Shown: piece by piece, positions 1-7,330 of the stretch
Position numbering within the stretch: the first letter of the stretch is position 1
How the letters are laid out: each line of letters starts with the position of its first letter
Translations under genes and position numbers: made by a program
Notes under the pieces: model-generated
Databases searched by the model: none
What the model was told of the DNA's origin: nothing
The model's input: only the letters and a program-made list of their open reading frames with translations
NCBI GenBank assembly: GCA_035493895.1
Contig: DATJHM010000143.1
Span: forward strand, 1 to 21,570
DNA: 21,570 nt
From: DATJHM01 sp035493895
Lineage (GTDB): Bacteria; Chloroflexota; Ktedonobacteria; Ktedonobacterales; Ktedonobacteraceae
Direction of reading: 5' to 3'

Positions 1-22
1 CATGGAAGTGAGCCGAGGTAGG

Positions 23-715
23 TCAGACCTGATAGACCAGCTTCCGGTGCAATACCGAGATCAAGGTATCAGTCAATGTCAATATTTGTTCAAACTGTTC
101 GTTCTGCTGTTCCAGAGGTAGCTGCTCCTCCTGCCAGTGGGGGACCATATGTTGCTCAAGGGCGGCAACTTCGCTTCTCACAAGTTGACGCATTTGAAAC
201 CGAATGAGCGTCGGCAGGGACAATGGCAAGCCTCGCTGCTCCAGGCTTAAATAGAGTTCGACGAGGAGCACATCATCCCCGCTAAAAAATAGCTCCTCTT
301 CTCCCTGAGCCGGAAAGAGGAGTTCCAGTTCTAGCAGTTTGTCGATATATTCAGCAGAAGTATTCGCTTGCTGCGCCAGTTCATCTCTACTCAAACGCAC
401 CTGCTGACCCATGCCGGTGATGACTGGCAGGAGCCGCTGCTTCAGTGCCAGATTCATCTGTACCTCGCCATAATGAGCACGAATCTCCAGGAGTTGTTTG
501 ATGACTTCTAGTGGCAGGTTTTGTTCTTTTAATGCCTGGATCAGGCCCAGCACGACAAGATGTTCTTGATTATAGTAGGCAACTCGGCCACGCATCATGG
601 GAGGAGGGAAAAGCCCCTGAGTATTATAGAAGCGGATGGTTCTGCTTGGCACGCCTGTCAGCCGTGCCAGATCGTCGATACGCAGCGCTTGAGGCTGGAC
701 ATCACTCTGTATCAA
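23..715 (-). CDS. MerR-family transcriptional regulator with two HTH-like units
   Basis: This is a predicted DNA-binding regulator of 230 aa. Residues about 11-80 form a classic MerR winged helix: LRIDDLARLTGVPSRTIRFY, then a GLFPPP turn and a YY pair before the second helix. Residues about 107-165 look like a second, more diverged MerR-type unit (RDELAQQANTS, later FSGDDVLLVELY and RGLPL). That tandem arrangement is known from some actinobacterial MerR proteins. There is no cysteine cluster for metal sensing, so the signal is unknown. The start is a TTG at 713-715, preceded on the minus strand by AAGAGGTAGAG; the HTH begins at residue 11, so the true start must be close to this. It lies 239 bases downstream of the acidic membrane protein on the same strand. 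A link between the two is possible but unproven. Confidence 0.85.
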   Translation of the reverse strand: MIQSDVQPQALRIDDLARLTGVPSRTIRFYNTQGLFPPPMMRGRVAYYNQEHLVVLGLIQALKEQNLPLEVIKQLLEIRAHYGEVQMNLALKQRLLPVITGMGQQVRLSRDELAQQANTSAEYIDKLLELELLFPAQGEEELFFSGDDVLLVELYLSLEQRGLPLSLPTLIRFQMRQLVRSEVAALEQHMVPHWQEEQLPLEQQNEQFEQILTLTDTLISVLHRKLVYQV

Positions 716-954
716 AGATACTCTACCTCTTGTGTTCTTCTACCGGGTGACAGGAAAGTCCATTGCATGATCATATCTGCTTGCAACCCCACACTATCAC
801 ACAATGGCGCTCTTCGATTTCTGTTCTTATTCTATCATACACAGCGATGGATTCGCATTTATGGCAAGTACAACTCTTATTGGTAGAAATACTCATCGCC
901 TGGTAGAAAAGCAAAATCAGGCAATCCAGGCGATGATACGCAAGAAAAGAGCAC
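716..954. other. Intergenic gap between the 421-aa membrane protein and MerR
   Basis: This 239-base stretch holds no convincing gene. The only clear structure is the inverted repeat at 893-936. The short plus-strand reading frames here run antisense into the neighbouring gene and have no convincing start site. Confidence 0.5.
893..936 (-). terminator. Inverted repeat after the 421-aa gene, possible terminator
   Basis: CATCGCCTGG at 894-903 and its exact complement CCAGGCGATG at 926-935 form a 10-bp stem, extended by one more A/T pair outside. The loop is long (22 bases). It lies just past the stop codon of the minus-strand gene at 955. On that strand the stem is followed by only a weak T-rich stretch (AGTATTTCT), so a termination role is plausible but not firm. 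It could instead be a protein binding site. Confidence 0.35.
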
Positions 955-2220
955 CTATTTCTTCGCAGTTGGTGTTGTTCGAGCTGTGGGACTCTGTTGT
1001 GGAGTTGGCGTCCCCTGAGGACTATTCAATTTTGCTTTCTCTTCTTCAATCTTTGCCTGCAATGAGCGCAGATAAGCCTGAGCTCCATCCAGGTCCGCCT
1101 GCGTAATGGTATCCAGTTGCTTGGGCAAGTGATTCACCTGATTTACCCATGCTTCGAGTACTGTTTGGATTGCAGCCAGCGTAGCATTGTCCTGATTAAT
1201 ACGTCCAAGCCAGTCGCGTGCCCCCTTAAAAGCGGTGAGCATCGCATTGAGCACGTTACCAGCGATCTGCGAGGAAAGTTTGACAACAGGTGAGACAAAC
1301 ACATCATAGGCCACCCGCGTGAGCTTCGCGGCCTCAATCGCGCCATTGAGCGAAACCCCCTCCAGGCTCTCCAGGCTTGAGATCAATTCTTTACGTGCCG
1401 CCTCTGCCCCCTGAGCCAATCCTTTATTAAATTGCTCCTGCAACTGCTGCTCAATATTCGTGCCAACGTCTCCCAGCGCTTGAGGGAGCTTTGGTCCCAG
1501 TTCGTACCCTGCAATGCCAGCGCCACCGACGGCGGCCACGCCCAGACCAAAGAGCAGCTTTCGACGCGTCACACCACCTTTTTTCTTACGTTTGCGTGGT
1601 GCAACCTCTTCCTCTTCTTCGTAGACATCATCTTCAAATTCGTCATAACCATCGTCATATTCAGGAAGAGGCGCATTGCGCGAAGCGCGCGCTGGCAGGC
1701 GCGAACGGTCTAGTCCCTGTCCAATGCGCGAAGTGAGAGGTCTGCCGCTGTAGTCAACGGGATCTTCATCATAGTCTCCCTCCGGGTCATCGGCATAGTC
1801 ATACAGCTCTTCTTCGTCCTCTTCAGTCTGACCCAGATTTCTTGTCAAAGCAGCTCGTGGTTGCGAGAGATGGCCACTGCGCGAGAGCCGCCGCTCGCCA
1901 TATTCTGGTGCCTCTTCTACCTCTTCATACAACTCTTCCTGGTCCTGTGGCTCATCTGTGGGACGGCTCTTACTGGCAAGAATATTCTGCCGTAAAAGCT
2001 GTCGTGTACGCCGGGGATCAGGACGCTGGATCAGAGCTTCAGTGCGGTGGTTTGTGGCTCCTCGCGAGGCCAGCGATCCGCTCTGTGTTGGCACCTCTCC
2101 CTGGCCTCCCCCCGGTTGTCTGGTGCGACTGTACAAAGGATCATACTCGTATCCATACTGGCGTCCAGGGCTCTTCCGATAACCCTTGCGTTCTGCATGA
2201 TCTTTTGGCGTCTGTTCCAC
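955..2220 (-). CDS. Single-pass membrane protein with acidic disordered N-terminus
   Basis: I do not recognise a family for this 421-aa protein. Residues 1-215 are low complexity and rich in Arg, Tyr, Pro and Gln, with strongly acidic patches at about 95-113, 132-155 and 189-206, so this half is probably disordered. A basic stretch (RKRKKK, about 209-224) leads into TRRKLLFGLGVAAVGGAGIA at 218-237, which is one membrane segment preceded by a twin-arginine-like motif. The remaining ~180 residues are predicted outside the membrane, mostly helical, and end in a Pro/Thr/Gln tail. The start is GTG at 2218-2220 with a perfect AGGAGG (complement at 2226-2231) six bases upstream, so translation is well supported. 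The MerR gene follows on the same strand. Possible roles are cell-envelope or division related, but that is speculation. Confidence 0.8.
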   Translation of the reverse strand: MEQTPKDHAERKGYRKSPGRQYGYEYDPLYSRTRQPGGGQGEVPTQSGSLASRGATNHRTEALIQRPDPRRTRQLLRQNILASKSRPTDEPQDQEELYEEVEEAPEYGERRLSRSGHLSQPRAALTRNLGQTEEDEEELYDYADDPEGDYDEDPVDYSGRPLTSRIGQGLDRSRLPARASRNAPLPEYDDGYDEFEDDVYEEEEEVAPRKRKKKGGVTRRKLLFGLGVAAVGGAGIAGYELGPKLPQALGDVGTNIEQQLQEQFNKGLAQGAEAARKELISSLESLEGVSLNGAIEAAKLTRVAYDVFVSPVVKLSSQIAGNVLNAMLTAFKGARDWLGRINQDNATLAAIQTVLEAWVNQVNHLPKQLDTITQADLDGAQAYLRSLQAKIEEEKAKLNSPQGTPTPQQSPTARTTPTAKK

Positions 2221-2780
2221 TCGTTCCTCCTGAGCGCTGCATCCCGCTCGCTGGACATTTTCCCGGCTTCATAGAAAGAACAATCAAGCTAGTTGTCCTT
2301 AAAGCTCATTTTACATTACTTCTGCTATTTTCGTCTAGATAATACTCAATAAGATACAGATATTCTTCTTTTCTCGCTATTGGAAACATACTCATAGGAA
2401 ATAACGGCTATAGAGATTTTTTTGTTTCCCTCAACCGCTACGTAAGAGGAAATACTTCTCTGCGGCATAGAGTATACAGAAAAAGAGGCTCTCACCATTG
2501 CTCATATGACTATATGCACTCGCATTTTAACATAAAATATGCTTTTTCGCAATATTTACAATTCCAGGTACAAGACTTTGCAAAAGTCGCATTCGCCACA
2601 AAATCAGCTCACAGACGGGCTTACCATTCATGATTGCGCTCCATTTTGTGGTTGTAGCGCGCAAAACTGACCACAATACGCCTTTGCAAGCGTCACACAT
2701 ACAAAGGGTGGCGACCACAAGGCAACGTTTGAAAACCCCTGACACGGCAAAAAGCGATGAGCCTCATTACGGACTTGCTA

Positions 2781-2789
2781 TGCTATAAT
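2781..2789 (+). promoter_or_regulatory. Extended -10 promoter for the MBL-ugd-acpS-dtd operon
   Basis: TGCTATAAT is a perfect extended -10 (TGn followed by TATAAT at 2784-2789). I see no good -35 at the expected distance, which is common for extended -10 promoters. Transcription would start near 2796. That makes the in-frame ATG at 2788 fall upstream of the transcript and supports the 2833 start for the first gene. Confidence 0.6.
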
Positions 2790-2816
2790 GAGTTTCAGTG
2801 TTAGAGACGAAAGCCC

Positions 2817-2822
2817 AGGAGG
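2817..2822 (+). promoter_or_regulatory. Shine-Dalgarno site deciding the MBL gene start
   Basis: AGGAGG lies 10 bases before the ATG at 2833. The earlier in-frame ATG at 2788 has no such site and overlaps the -10 element, so 2833 is the likely start. Confidence 0.7.
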
Positions 2823-2832
2823 AAGACAGAGC

Positions 2833-3501
2833 ATGCCCGATCTTGAGGGAAAAGCAGAACAAATGCCCATTGTCGCCTGTGTGACCGTTGGAGAGCTTTT
2901 TCAAGAAAACTGTTATCTCTATGCGTGCCCACAAACTCGCGAAGCGGTCATTATCGATCCCGGTGATGAGCCCGAACGTATTTTAGAGACGATTCAGGAA
3001 CTGAACCTCATCCCCCGCTATATTATCAATACGCATGGTCACCTCGACCATATTTGCGCAATTGACGCTGTCAGTGCCGTCTATCCAGTTCCTCTGGCTA
3101 TCCATCCCGCTGACGTCCCTATGTATACTGATGAACGCATGGCGGCGACGTATGGGCTTCAAGCTCCACTCGTCAAAAGAAAACCAGATATCCTGCTCAA
3201 TGAGGGGGACCATATCACCTTCGGCACGCTGGACCTCGAAGTTTTACACACTCCCGGTCATACCCCCGGAGGCATTTGCCTGATCAGCCGCCCCTATTGT
3301 GTCTTCAGCGGCGATACCCTCTTCAATCGCAGTATTGGGCGCACCGATCTGGATGGTGGTAACTATGACCAGATCGTCGCCTCTATACGCAATAAACTCT
3401 ATACGCTTGATGGTGATCTCGTCGTTTTTCCTGGTCATGGAGAGCCCACCACGATTATAGAAGAGCAGTATGAAAATCCATTTGTAACAGTAGAGGAGTA
3501 A
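2833..3501 (+). CDS. MBL-fold metallo-hydrolase (glyoxalase II-like)
   Basis: This is a metallo-beta-lactamase-fold hydrolase of 222 aa, the size of small YcbL-like glyoxalase II relatives. The metal site is complete: THGHLDH at residues 67-73, HTPGHTPGG further on, the FSGDTLF aspartate, and FPGHGEPT near the C-terminus. Early residues VGELFQENCYLYAC and IIDPGDEPERI are typical of this subfamily. The likely reaction is hydrolysis of a thioester such as S-lactoylglutathione or another thiol adduct, but the substrate cannot be read from sequence. It is first in an operon with ugd, acpS and dtd; the next gene starts four bases after its stop. Confidence 0.88.
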   Translation: MPDLEGKAEQMPIVACVTVGELFQENCYLYACPQTREAVIIDPGDEPERILETIQELNLIPRYIINTHGHLDHICAIDAVSAVYPVPLAIHPADVPMYTDERMAATYGLQAPLVKRKPDILLNEGDHITFGTLDLEVLHTPGHTPGGICLISRPYCVFSGDTLFNRSIGRTDLDGGNYDQIVASIRNKLYTLDGDLVVFPGHGEPTTIIEEQYENPFVTVEE

Positions 3502-3505
3502 TAGC

Positions 3506-4933
3506 GTGTCTGTAATATGTGTGATCGGGACGGGCTATGTGGGTCTGGTCACCGGTACCTGTCTCGCGGATATGGGAAATCAGGTCACCTGTATTGATAT
3601 TGTTCCCGAAAAAATTGAACGCCTGAAACAGGGTATTCTCCCCATTTATGAGCCAGGCCTGGAAGAAATGGTCGAACGCAATGTCCAGGCTGGACGTCTC
3701 CACTTTACTACAAGCTATGCCGAGGGCATGGAGAATAGCGAATTTATATTTATTGCCGTAAATACCCCCACGGGCTCCACGCAGGGCGGGGCCGATATGC
3801 GCTATGTGGAGAGTGCCGCACGCAGTATCGCGCAGCATCTCGACCACGATGCGATTATTATCAATAAAAGCACGGTCCCGGTCGGCAGTGGCGATGTGGT
3901 CTCACGCGTTATAGGCACGAATTTGATTCATCCGAATGCTTCTTATGCCGTTGTCTCCAATCCTGAATTCCTGCGGGAAGGTTCTGCCCTGCTCGATTGT
4001 CAAAATCCCGATCGCGTGGTGTTGGGCTCATCTGATATCGAAGCGGCTCATCGCGTGGCCCGTCTCTACCTTCCCCTACGCGCCCCAATGGTCATCACCG
4101 ATCTCTACACCGCTGAGATGATCAAGTACGCTTCCAACGCTTTCCTTGCAACTAAAATCTCGTTCATCAATGAGATCGCGCAAATCTGCGAACGTCTGGG
4201 CGCTGATGTCAAGGAGGTTGCGGTCGGTATGGGCTATGATAAGCGCATCGGTCACGCTTTCCTGAATGCTGGCCTGGGATACGGTGGTAGTTGCTTCCCG
4301 AAAGATGTTCGTGCGCTGGCATATATGGCCGATGAAGCTGGCTTGCATCCGCAGCTTTTGCATGCCGTTATGGATATCAATCACGATCAACGCCGTCTGG
4401 TCGTCAGCAAGCTCAGCAATATTCTGGGCTCGTTGCGCGATACGACGATCGGCGTCCTGGGTCTGGCCTTTAAGCCGAATACTGATGATATGCGCGAGGC
4501 TCCATCGATTGATATCATTCGCTGGGTAACAAGCCAGGGCGCACAGGTGCGCGTCTTTGATCCCGTTGCGCAGGAGACTGGCCGCATTGCCCTGGAACGT
4601 GAGGGAGTGCGCATGGATGCTGTGACGTTCTGTAAAGGCTCCTACGAGGTTGCGGAAAAAGTTGATGCGCTGATCGTGGTCACCGAGTGGAACGAATTCA
4701 AGTCTTTGAACATGCTCCAGATTCGTAGCTTAATGCACCGTCCTGTGCTGATTGATGCCCGCAACATCTATGAGCCCACAGAAATGAACCGCCTTGGTTT
4801 TATCTATCGTGGTATGGGACGCGGCACGCTTCCTGCGCCGTCAGTTCTCGCTTCAGGCGACACAAGCGATGCAACCACGGTGGTCGAGTTCATCGACGCG
4901 CAGGCTCCCGCTGTCATAGGAGAGAACAAATAA
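3506..4933 (+). CDS. ugd: UDP-glucose / GDP-mannose dehydrogenase family protein
   Basis: This is a nucleotide-sugar 6-dehydrogenase of 475 aa, most likely oxidising UDP-glucose to UDP-glucuronate for surface polysaccharides. The N-terminus has the NAD-binding GTGYVGLVTG loop (from residue 8). The central domain has GYGGSCFPKD with the catalytic cysteine at residue 263, and the C-terminal domain has GLAFKPNTDDMREAPS. All key residues are present, so it should be active. UDP-glucose is the commonest substrate, but GDP-mannose or UDP-ManNAc relatives cannot be excluded. The start is GTG at 3506, with AGAGGAG just upstream overlapping the end of the MBL gene. The C-terminus carries about 30 extra Ala/Ser/Thr-rich residues beyond the usual length. 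It overlaps acpS by one base. Confidence 0.9.
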   Translation: MSVICVIGTGYVGLVTGTCLADMGNQVTCIDIVPEKIERLKQGILPIYEPGLEEMVERNVQAGRLHFTTSYAEGMENSEFIFIAVNTPTGSTQGGADMRYVESAARSIAQHLDHDAIIINKSTVPVGSGDVVSRVIGTNLIHPNASYAVVSNPEFLREGSALLDCQNPDRVVLGSSDIEAAHRVARLYLPLRAPMVITDLYTAEMIKYASNAFLATKISFINEIAQICERLGADVKEVAVGMGYDKRIGHAFLNAGLGYGGSCFPKDVRALAYMADEAGLHPQLLHAVMDINHDQRRLVVSKLSNILGSLRDTTIGVLGLAFKPNTDDMREAPSIDIIRWVTSQGAQVRVFDPVAQETGRIALEREGVRMDAVTFCKGSYEVAEKVDALIVVTEWNEFKSLNMLQIRSLMHRPVLIDARNIYEPTEMNRLGFIYRGMGRGTLPAPSVLASGDTSDATTVVEFIDAQAPAVIGENK

Positions 4934-5460
4934 TGGACGCTGATCAGCCACTGCTCTTTACCCCTCTTGTACGTCAGCCCGGCACGACCATGCCCGACTG
5001 GCTCTTTGGGCCTGCTGGCGTGGCTGGTCTTCCCGCGCCCCTCTCGCCCACGCGGGGCGTCAATGTCGCGGTGGGCATCGATATTATCGAAGTCGAGCGC
5101 GTGCAACGCGTCTATACGCATCATGGCGAACGTTTCCTGCAACGTGTCTATACTGAGACGGAGATTCGCCAATGTCGCGGCAAGATAGCACGCCTGGCAG
5201 GACGTTTCGCCGCCAAGGAAGCCATCAGTAAAGCGCTGGGCACGGGCCTGCACGGAGTCGCCTGGCACGAAATGGAAATAGTGCAATTGCGCAGCGGACG
5301 CCCCAGCGTCCGCCTGCATGGCAATGCGAAACTGCGCGCCGAACAGCTCGGCATCAGCGCCTTCGATATCAGTATCGCCGATCTTGCGCAATTCTCTATC
5401 GCCGTTGCGGTTGCAGTGCAGACGGATCTTCCCCAGAATGTAGAGATGGAAGAAGTATGA
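4933..5460 (+). CDS. acpS: Holo-[acyl-carrier-protein] synthase with N-terminal extension
   Basis: AcpS transfers 4'-phosphopantetheine from CoA to acyl carrier protein. The protein is 175 aa, longer than the usual 120-130 aa. The first ~45 residues are an unrecognised extension, and the enzyme proper begins at VAVGIDIIEVERV. The magnesium ligands are present: Asp50 in GIDII and Glu96 in RFAAKEAISKALGTG. The usual Ser-His pair near the C-terminus (consensus like SLSH) reads SIAD here. The extension looks real because AGGAGAG at 4918-4924 sits eight bases before the ATG, and the ATG overlaps the ugd stop (TAATG). It is coupled to dtd by an ATGA overlap. Confidence 0.85.
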   Translation: MDADQPLLFTPLVRQPGTTMPDWLFGPAGVAGLPAPLSPTRGVNVAVGIDIIEVERVQRVYTHHGERFLQRVYTETEIRQCRGKIARLAGRFAAKEAISKALGTGLHGVAWHEMEIVQLRSGRPSVRLHGNAKLRAEQLGISAFDISIADLAQFSIAVAVAVQTDLPQNVEMEEV

Positions 5461-5903
5461 GAGCATTGTTACAACGTGTCTCCAGAGCCAGCGTCACCGT
5501 CGATAACCAGATCGTTGGTGCAATTGAACATGGCTTTCTGATTCTTTTGGGTATCGGTCAGCAAGATGGCGAAGCCCAGGTCAAACAACTGGTCGACAAG
5601 ATTGTCAACCTGCGCATCTTCGAGGACGACGCTGGCAAGATGAACCGCTCACTCCTCGATACACACGGATCGGCCCTCGTGGTCTCTCAATTCACGCTCT
5701 ACGCCGATGTGCGCAAAGGGCGTCGCCCCAGCTTTATTGCTGCGGCCCCGCCTGCCCTGGCTGAGCCGCTCGTCGAACGTTTCAAGACCGCGATCACAGC
5801 TTACGATGTCCCCGTCGCGGGCGGCGTTTTTGGCGCGGATATGAAAGTTGAGTTAATCAACGACGGACCTGTCACGATCTGGCTGGACAGCGAAGAGCTG
5901 TAA
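5457..5903 (+). CDS. dtd: D-aminoacyl-tRNA deacylase
   Basis: Dtd hydrolyses D-amino acids (and glycine) mischarged onto tRNA. The protein is 148 aa, the normal length. It starts MRALLQRVSRASVTVDNQIV as in the family, and carries both active-site signatures: SQFTLYADVRKGRRPSF, and the NDGPVTIWLDS cross-subunit Gly-Pro motif near the C-terminus. The ATG overlaps the acpS stop (ATGA), so translation is coupled. Its stop is one base from the stop of the convergent gene at 5905, leaving no room for a private terminator. Confidence 0.95.
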   Translation: MRALLQRVSRASVTVDNQIVGAIEHGFLILLGIGQQDGEAQVKQLVDKIVNLRIFEDDAGKMNRSLLDTHGSALVVSQFTLYADVRKGRRPSFIAAAPPALAEPLVERFKTAITAYDVPVAGGVFGADMKVELINDGPVTIWLDSEEL

Positions 5904-5904
5904 A

Positions 5905-7032
5905 CTATTCTGCTTCTAATTGTACTACGGCGGCCATTATTCGCCTGAGCCAGTCATTGACCTGCGTTGTTGATAAGACCTCGAGCACTGCAAGCTCACC
6001 CTTCATTCCTGGAAAGTATCTACCTGCATTCCATGTCCGGGGATATGGCGGCGGGCTCAGCAGGATTGTACGGATTCCTTCAAATCGGGTAATATCAACT
6101 GGTTTTCCCTCATTCCAAATCCAGTGTTCATTCTTACGATATCCCTCTGGCAAAGTTCCATCTGGTTGCAAACCTTGCCAGTTCCACAAATTGAAAGCTC
6201 CCTCTGCGGCAGGCAAGCGGTCTACATGCCTCAATGATCCATCCTTCGCAGCAGCTGCAATTCGAGAATCAGGGCGCTTTCCCGGAAGCCATCCTTGATC
6301 AGGATTACCAATTAACGCATCAGCCAACAATGTATGTAACTGAAAATTATCTCCTACACCCCGAATACATATGCGATAACCACATTTTAATGCGGGATGT
6401 AACACAAGTATTTCTTCATTATCCAGCACCTGCAATACCTCACGTAAACAAACAATAGAGGCATTCTGATCAGGATACATTTCAATCATTGTCAGGAATT
6501 CAGTATCCTGACAGAGGACATTGCGGGCAAGCGGAAGTCGCATCAACACAGCCAGAGCAGCAGTACACATTGGCTTTACGACAAACCAGGCTTGCGCTTC
6601 AGCATACATATTCTCCAAAAGCGACTCACCATAAGCCTTGACACACGCTTCGATATCCTCTGGATCACATGTGTCAGGATTACGGCGTGCCTTATTCTGA
6701 CATGCGGCCCCAAATAAAGGCGCTAGCTTCAATGCTTCTCGTATACGTTGTATGATCGCACTATATACAATTTCTGGATCTCCTCCTTGCTCAATTATTA
6801 CTCCACATCCCAGGGCAATATAGGCAGCGGGCATTAGCTCTGTTTGAGCAACAAGAAGGCTCATCCGTTGCAGCGCAATGTCCAGATCCTGTTTTTTTGC
6901 CCTCTCAGCCCTTTGTGCAATTTTATACACAAAGGGCTGTACCGCAGGTGCAGTTATAGAAGAAGATTTCGCCACTTTAGTTAAATCATCTACGAGGCTG
7001 AGTAACGATCCAAACATAGCATGTCGCTCCAT
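5905..7032 (-). CDS. Hypothetical protein, family not recognised
   Basis: This 375-aa soluble protein has no signal peptide or membrane segment. The first half is helical and contains IALGCGVIIEQGGDPEIVYS. The middle has a hydrophobic VLHPALKCGYRICIRGVGDN segment followed by FQLHTLLADALIGNP. The last third is rich in Trp, Pro and Gly (FNLWNWQGLQPDGTLPEGY, NEHWIWNEGKPVDI, SPPPYPRTWNAGRYFPG). The conserved-looking Trp/Pro pattern suggests a true folded protein, but I cannot name a function. The start is uncertain. The ATG at 7032 has only a weak upstream site, while the in-frame ATG at 7017 (MFGSLLSLV) has GGAG nine bases upstream. The gene runs against the dtd operon and is probably monocistronic. 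Confidence 0.75.
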   Translation of the reverse strand: MERHAMFGSLLSLVDDLTKVAKSSSITAPAVQPFVYKIAQRAERAKKQDLDIALQRMSLLVAQTELMPAAYIALGCGVIIEQGGDPEIVYSAIIQRIREALKLAPLFGAACQNKARRNPDTCDPEDIEACVKAYGESLLENMYAEAQAWFVVKPMCTAALAVLMRLPLARNVLCQDTEFLTMIEMYPDQNASIVCLREVLQVLDNEEILVLHPALKCGYRICIRGVGDNFQLHTLLADALIGNPDQGWLPGKRPDSRIAAAAKDGSLRHVDRLPAAEGAFNLWNWQGLQPDGTLPEGYRKNEHWIWNEGKPVDITRFEGIRTILLSPPPYPRTWNAGRYFPGMKGELAVLEVLSTTQVNDWLRRIMAAVVQLEAE

Positions 7033-7330
7033 AACACTTAATTTCTCTGCATAACTACATATTTACGATGAAGCTGATTTATCAATCCTCTCTCCTTATT
7101 CTTTCAGTGGCCTGTCTTATAGGAAATATATTTGTACTTTTACCTCTCCTTTTTCACAAAAATATTTTGTCTCATTTTTATCACAGCAAATTTACCTCGT
7201 TTTTATTAACCTATTACAGGCAAAACATGTTATTATATAGAAGCAGGCACATCCATCAATACGCCTGACACAAGGACTGACCTACCTTCCCTGGTACAAC
7301 GAAAATGTAATTTGTCGAAGGAGCAAACAG
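7033..7330. other. T-rich intergenic region, divergent promoters expected
   Basis: About 298 bases lie between divergent genes. The plus strand is markedly T-rich. A TATTAT at 7231-7236 could be the -10 of the downstream stress-protein gene, with TTAACC at 7206-7211 as a weak -35 (19-base spacer). No operator-like palindrome stands out. The 66-codon frame at 7068-7268 lacks a ribosome binding site and is not called. Confidence 0.35.

Larger units (their letters stand above)
2221..2832. other. AT-rich divergent intergenic region
   Basis: This 612-base gap separates two divergently transcribed units. The part near 2281-2570 is AT-rich and has no gene I can support. The part near the MBL gene holds small palindromes: GACTTTGCAAAAGTC at 2574-2588, and TTGTGGT (2646-2652) facing ACCACAA (2670-2676), with ACCACAA again at 2714-2720. 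An extended -10 element lies at 2781-2789. The reading frames crossing this region are short and lack ribosome binding sites. Confidence 0.5.

Noticed and set aside
804..1106. 100-codon plus-strand frame near the end of the acidic membrane protein
   Set aside because: Half of it is antisense to the 421-aa gene, which has a perfect ribosome binding site. This frame has none.
7068..7268. 66-codon hydrophobic frame between divergent genes
   Set aside because: There is no ribosome binding site. T-rich DNA gives Phe/Leu codons by chance, and the frame occupies the expected promoter region.
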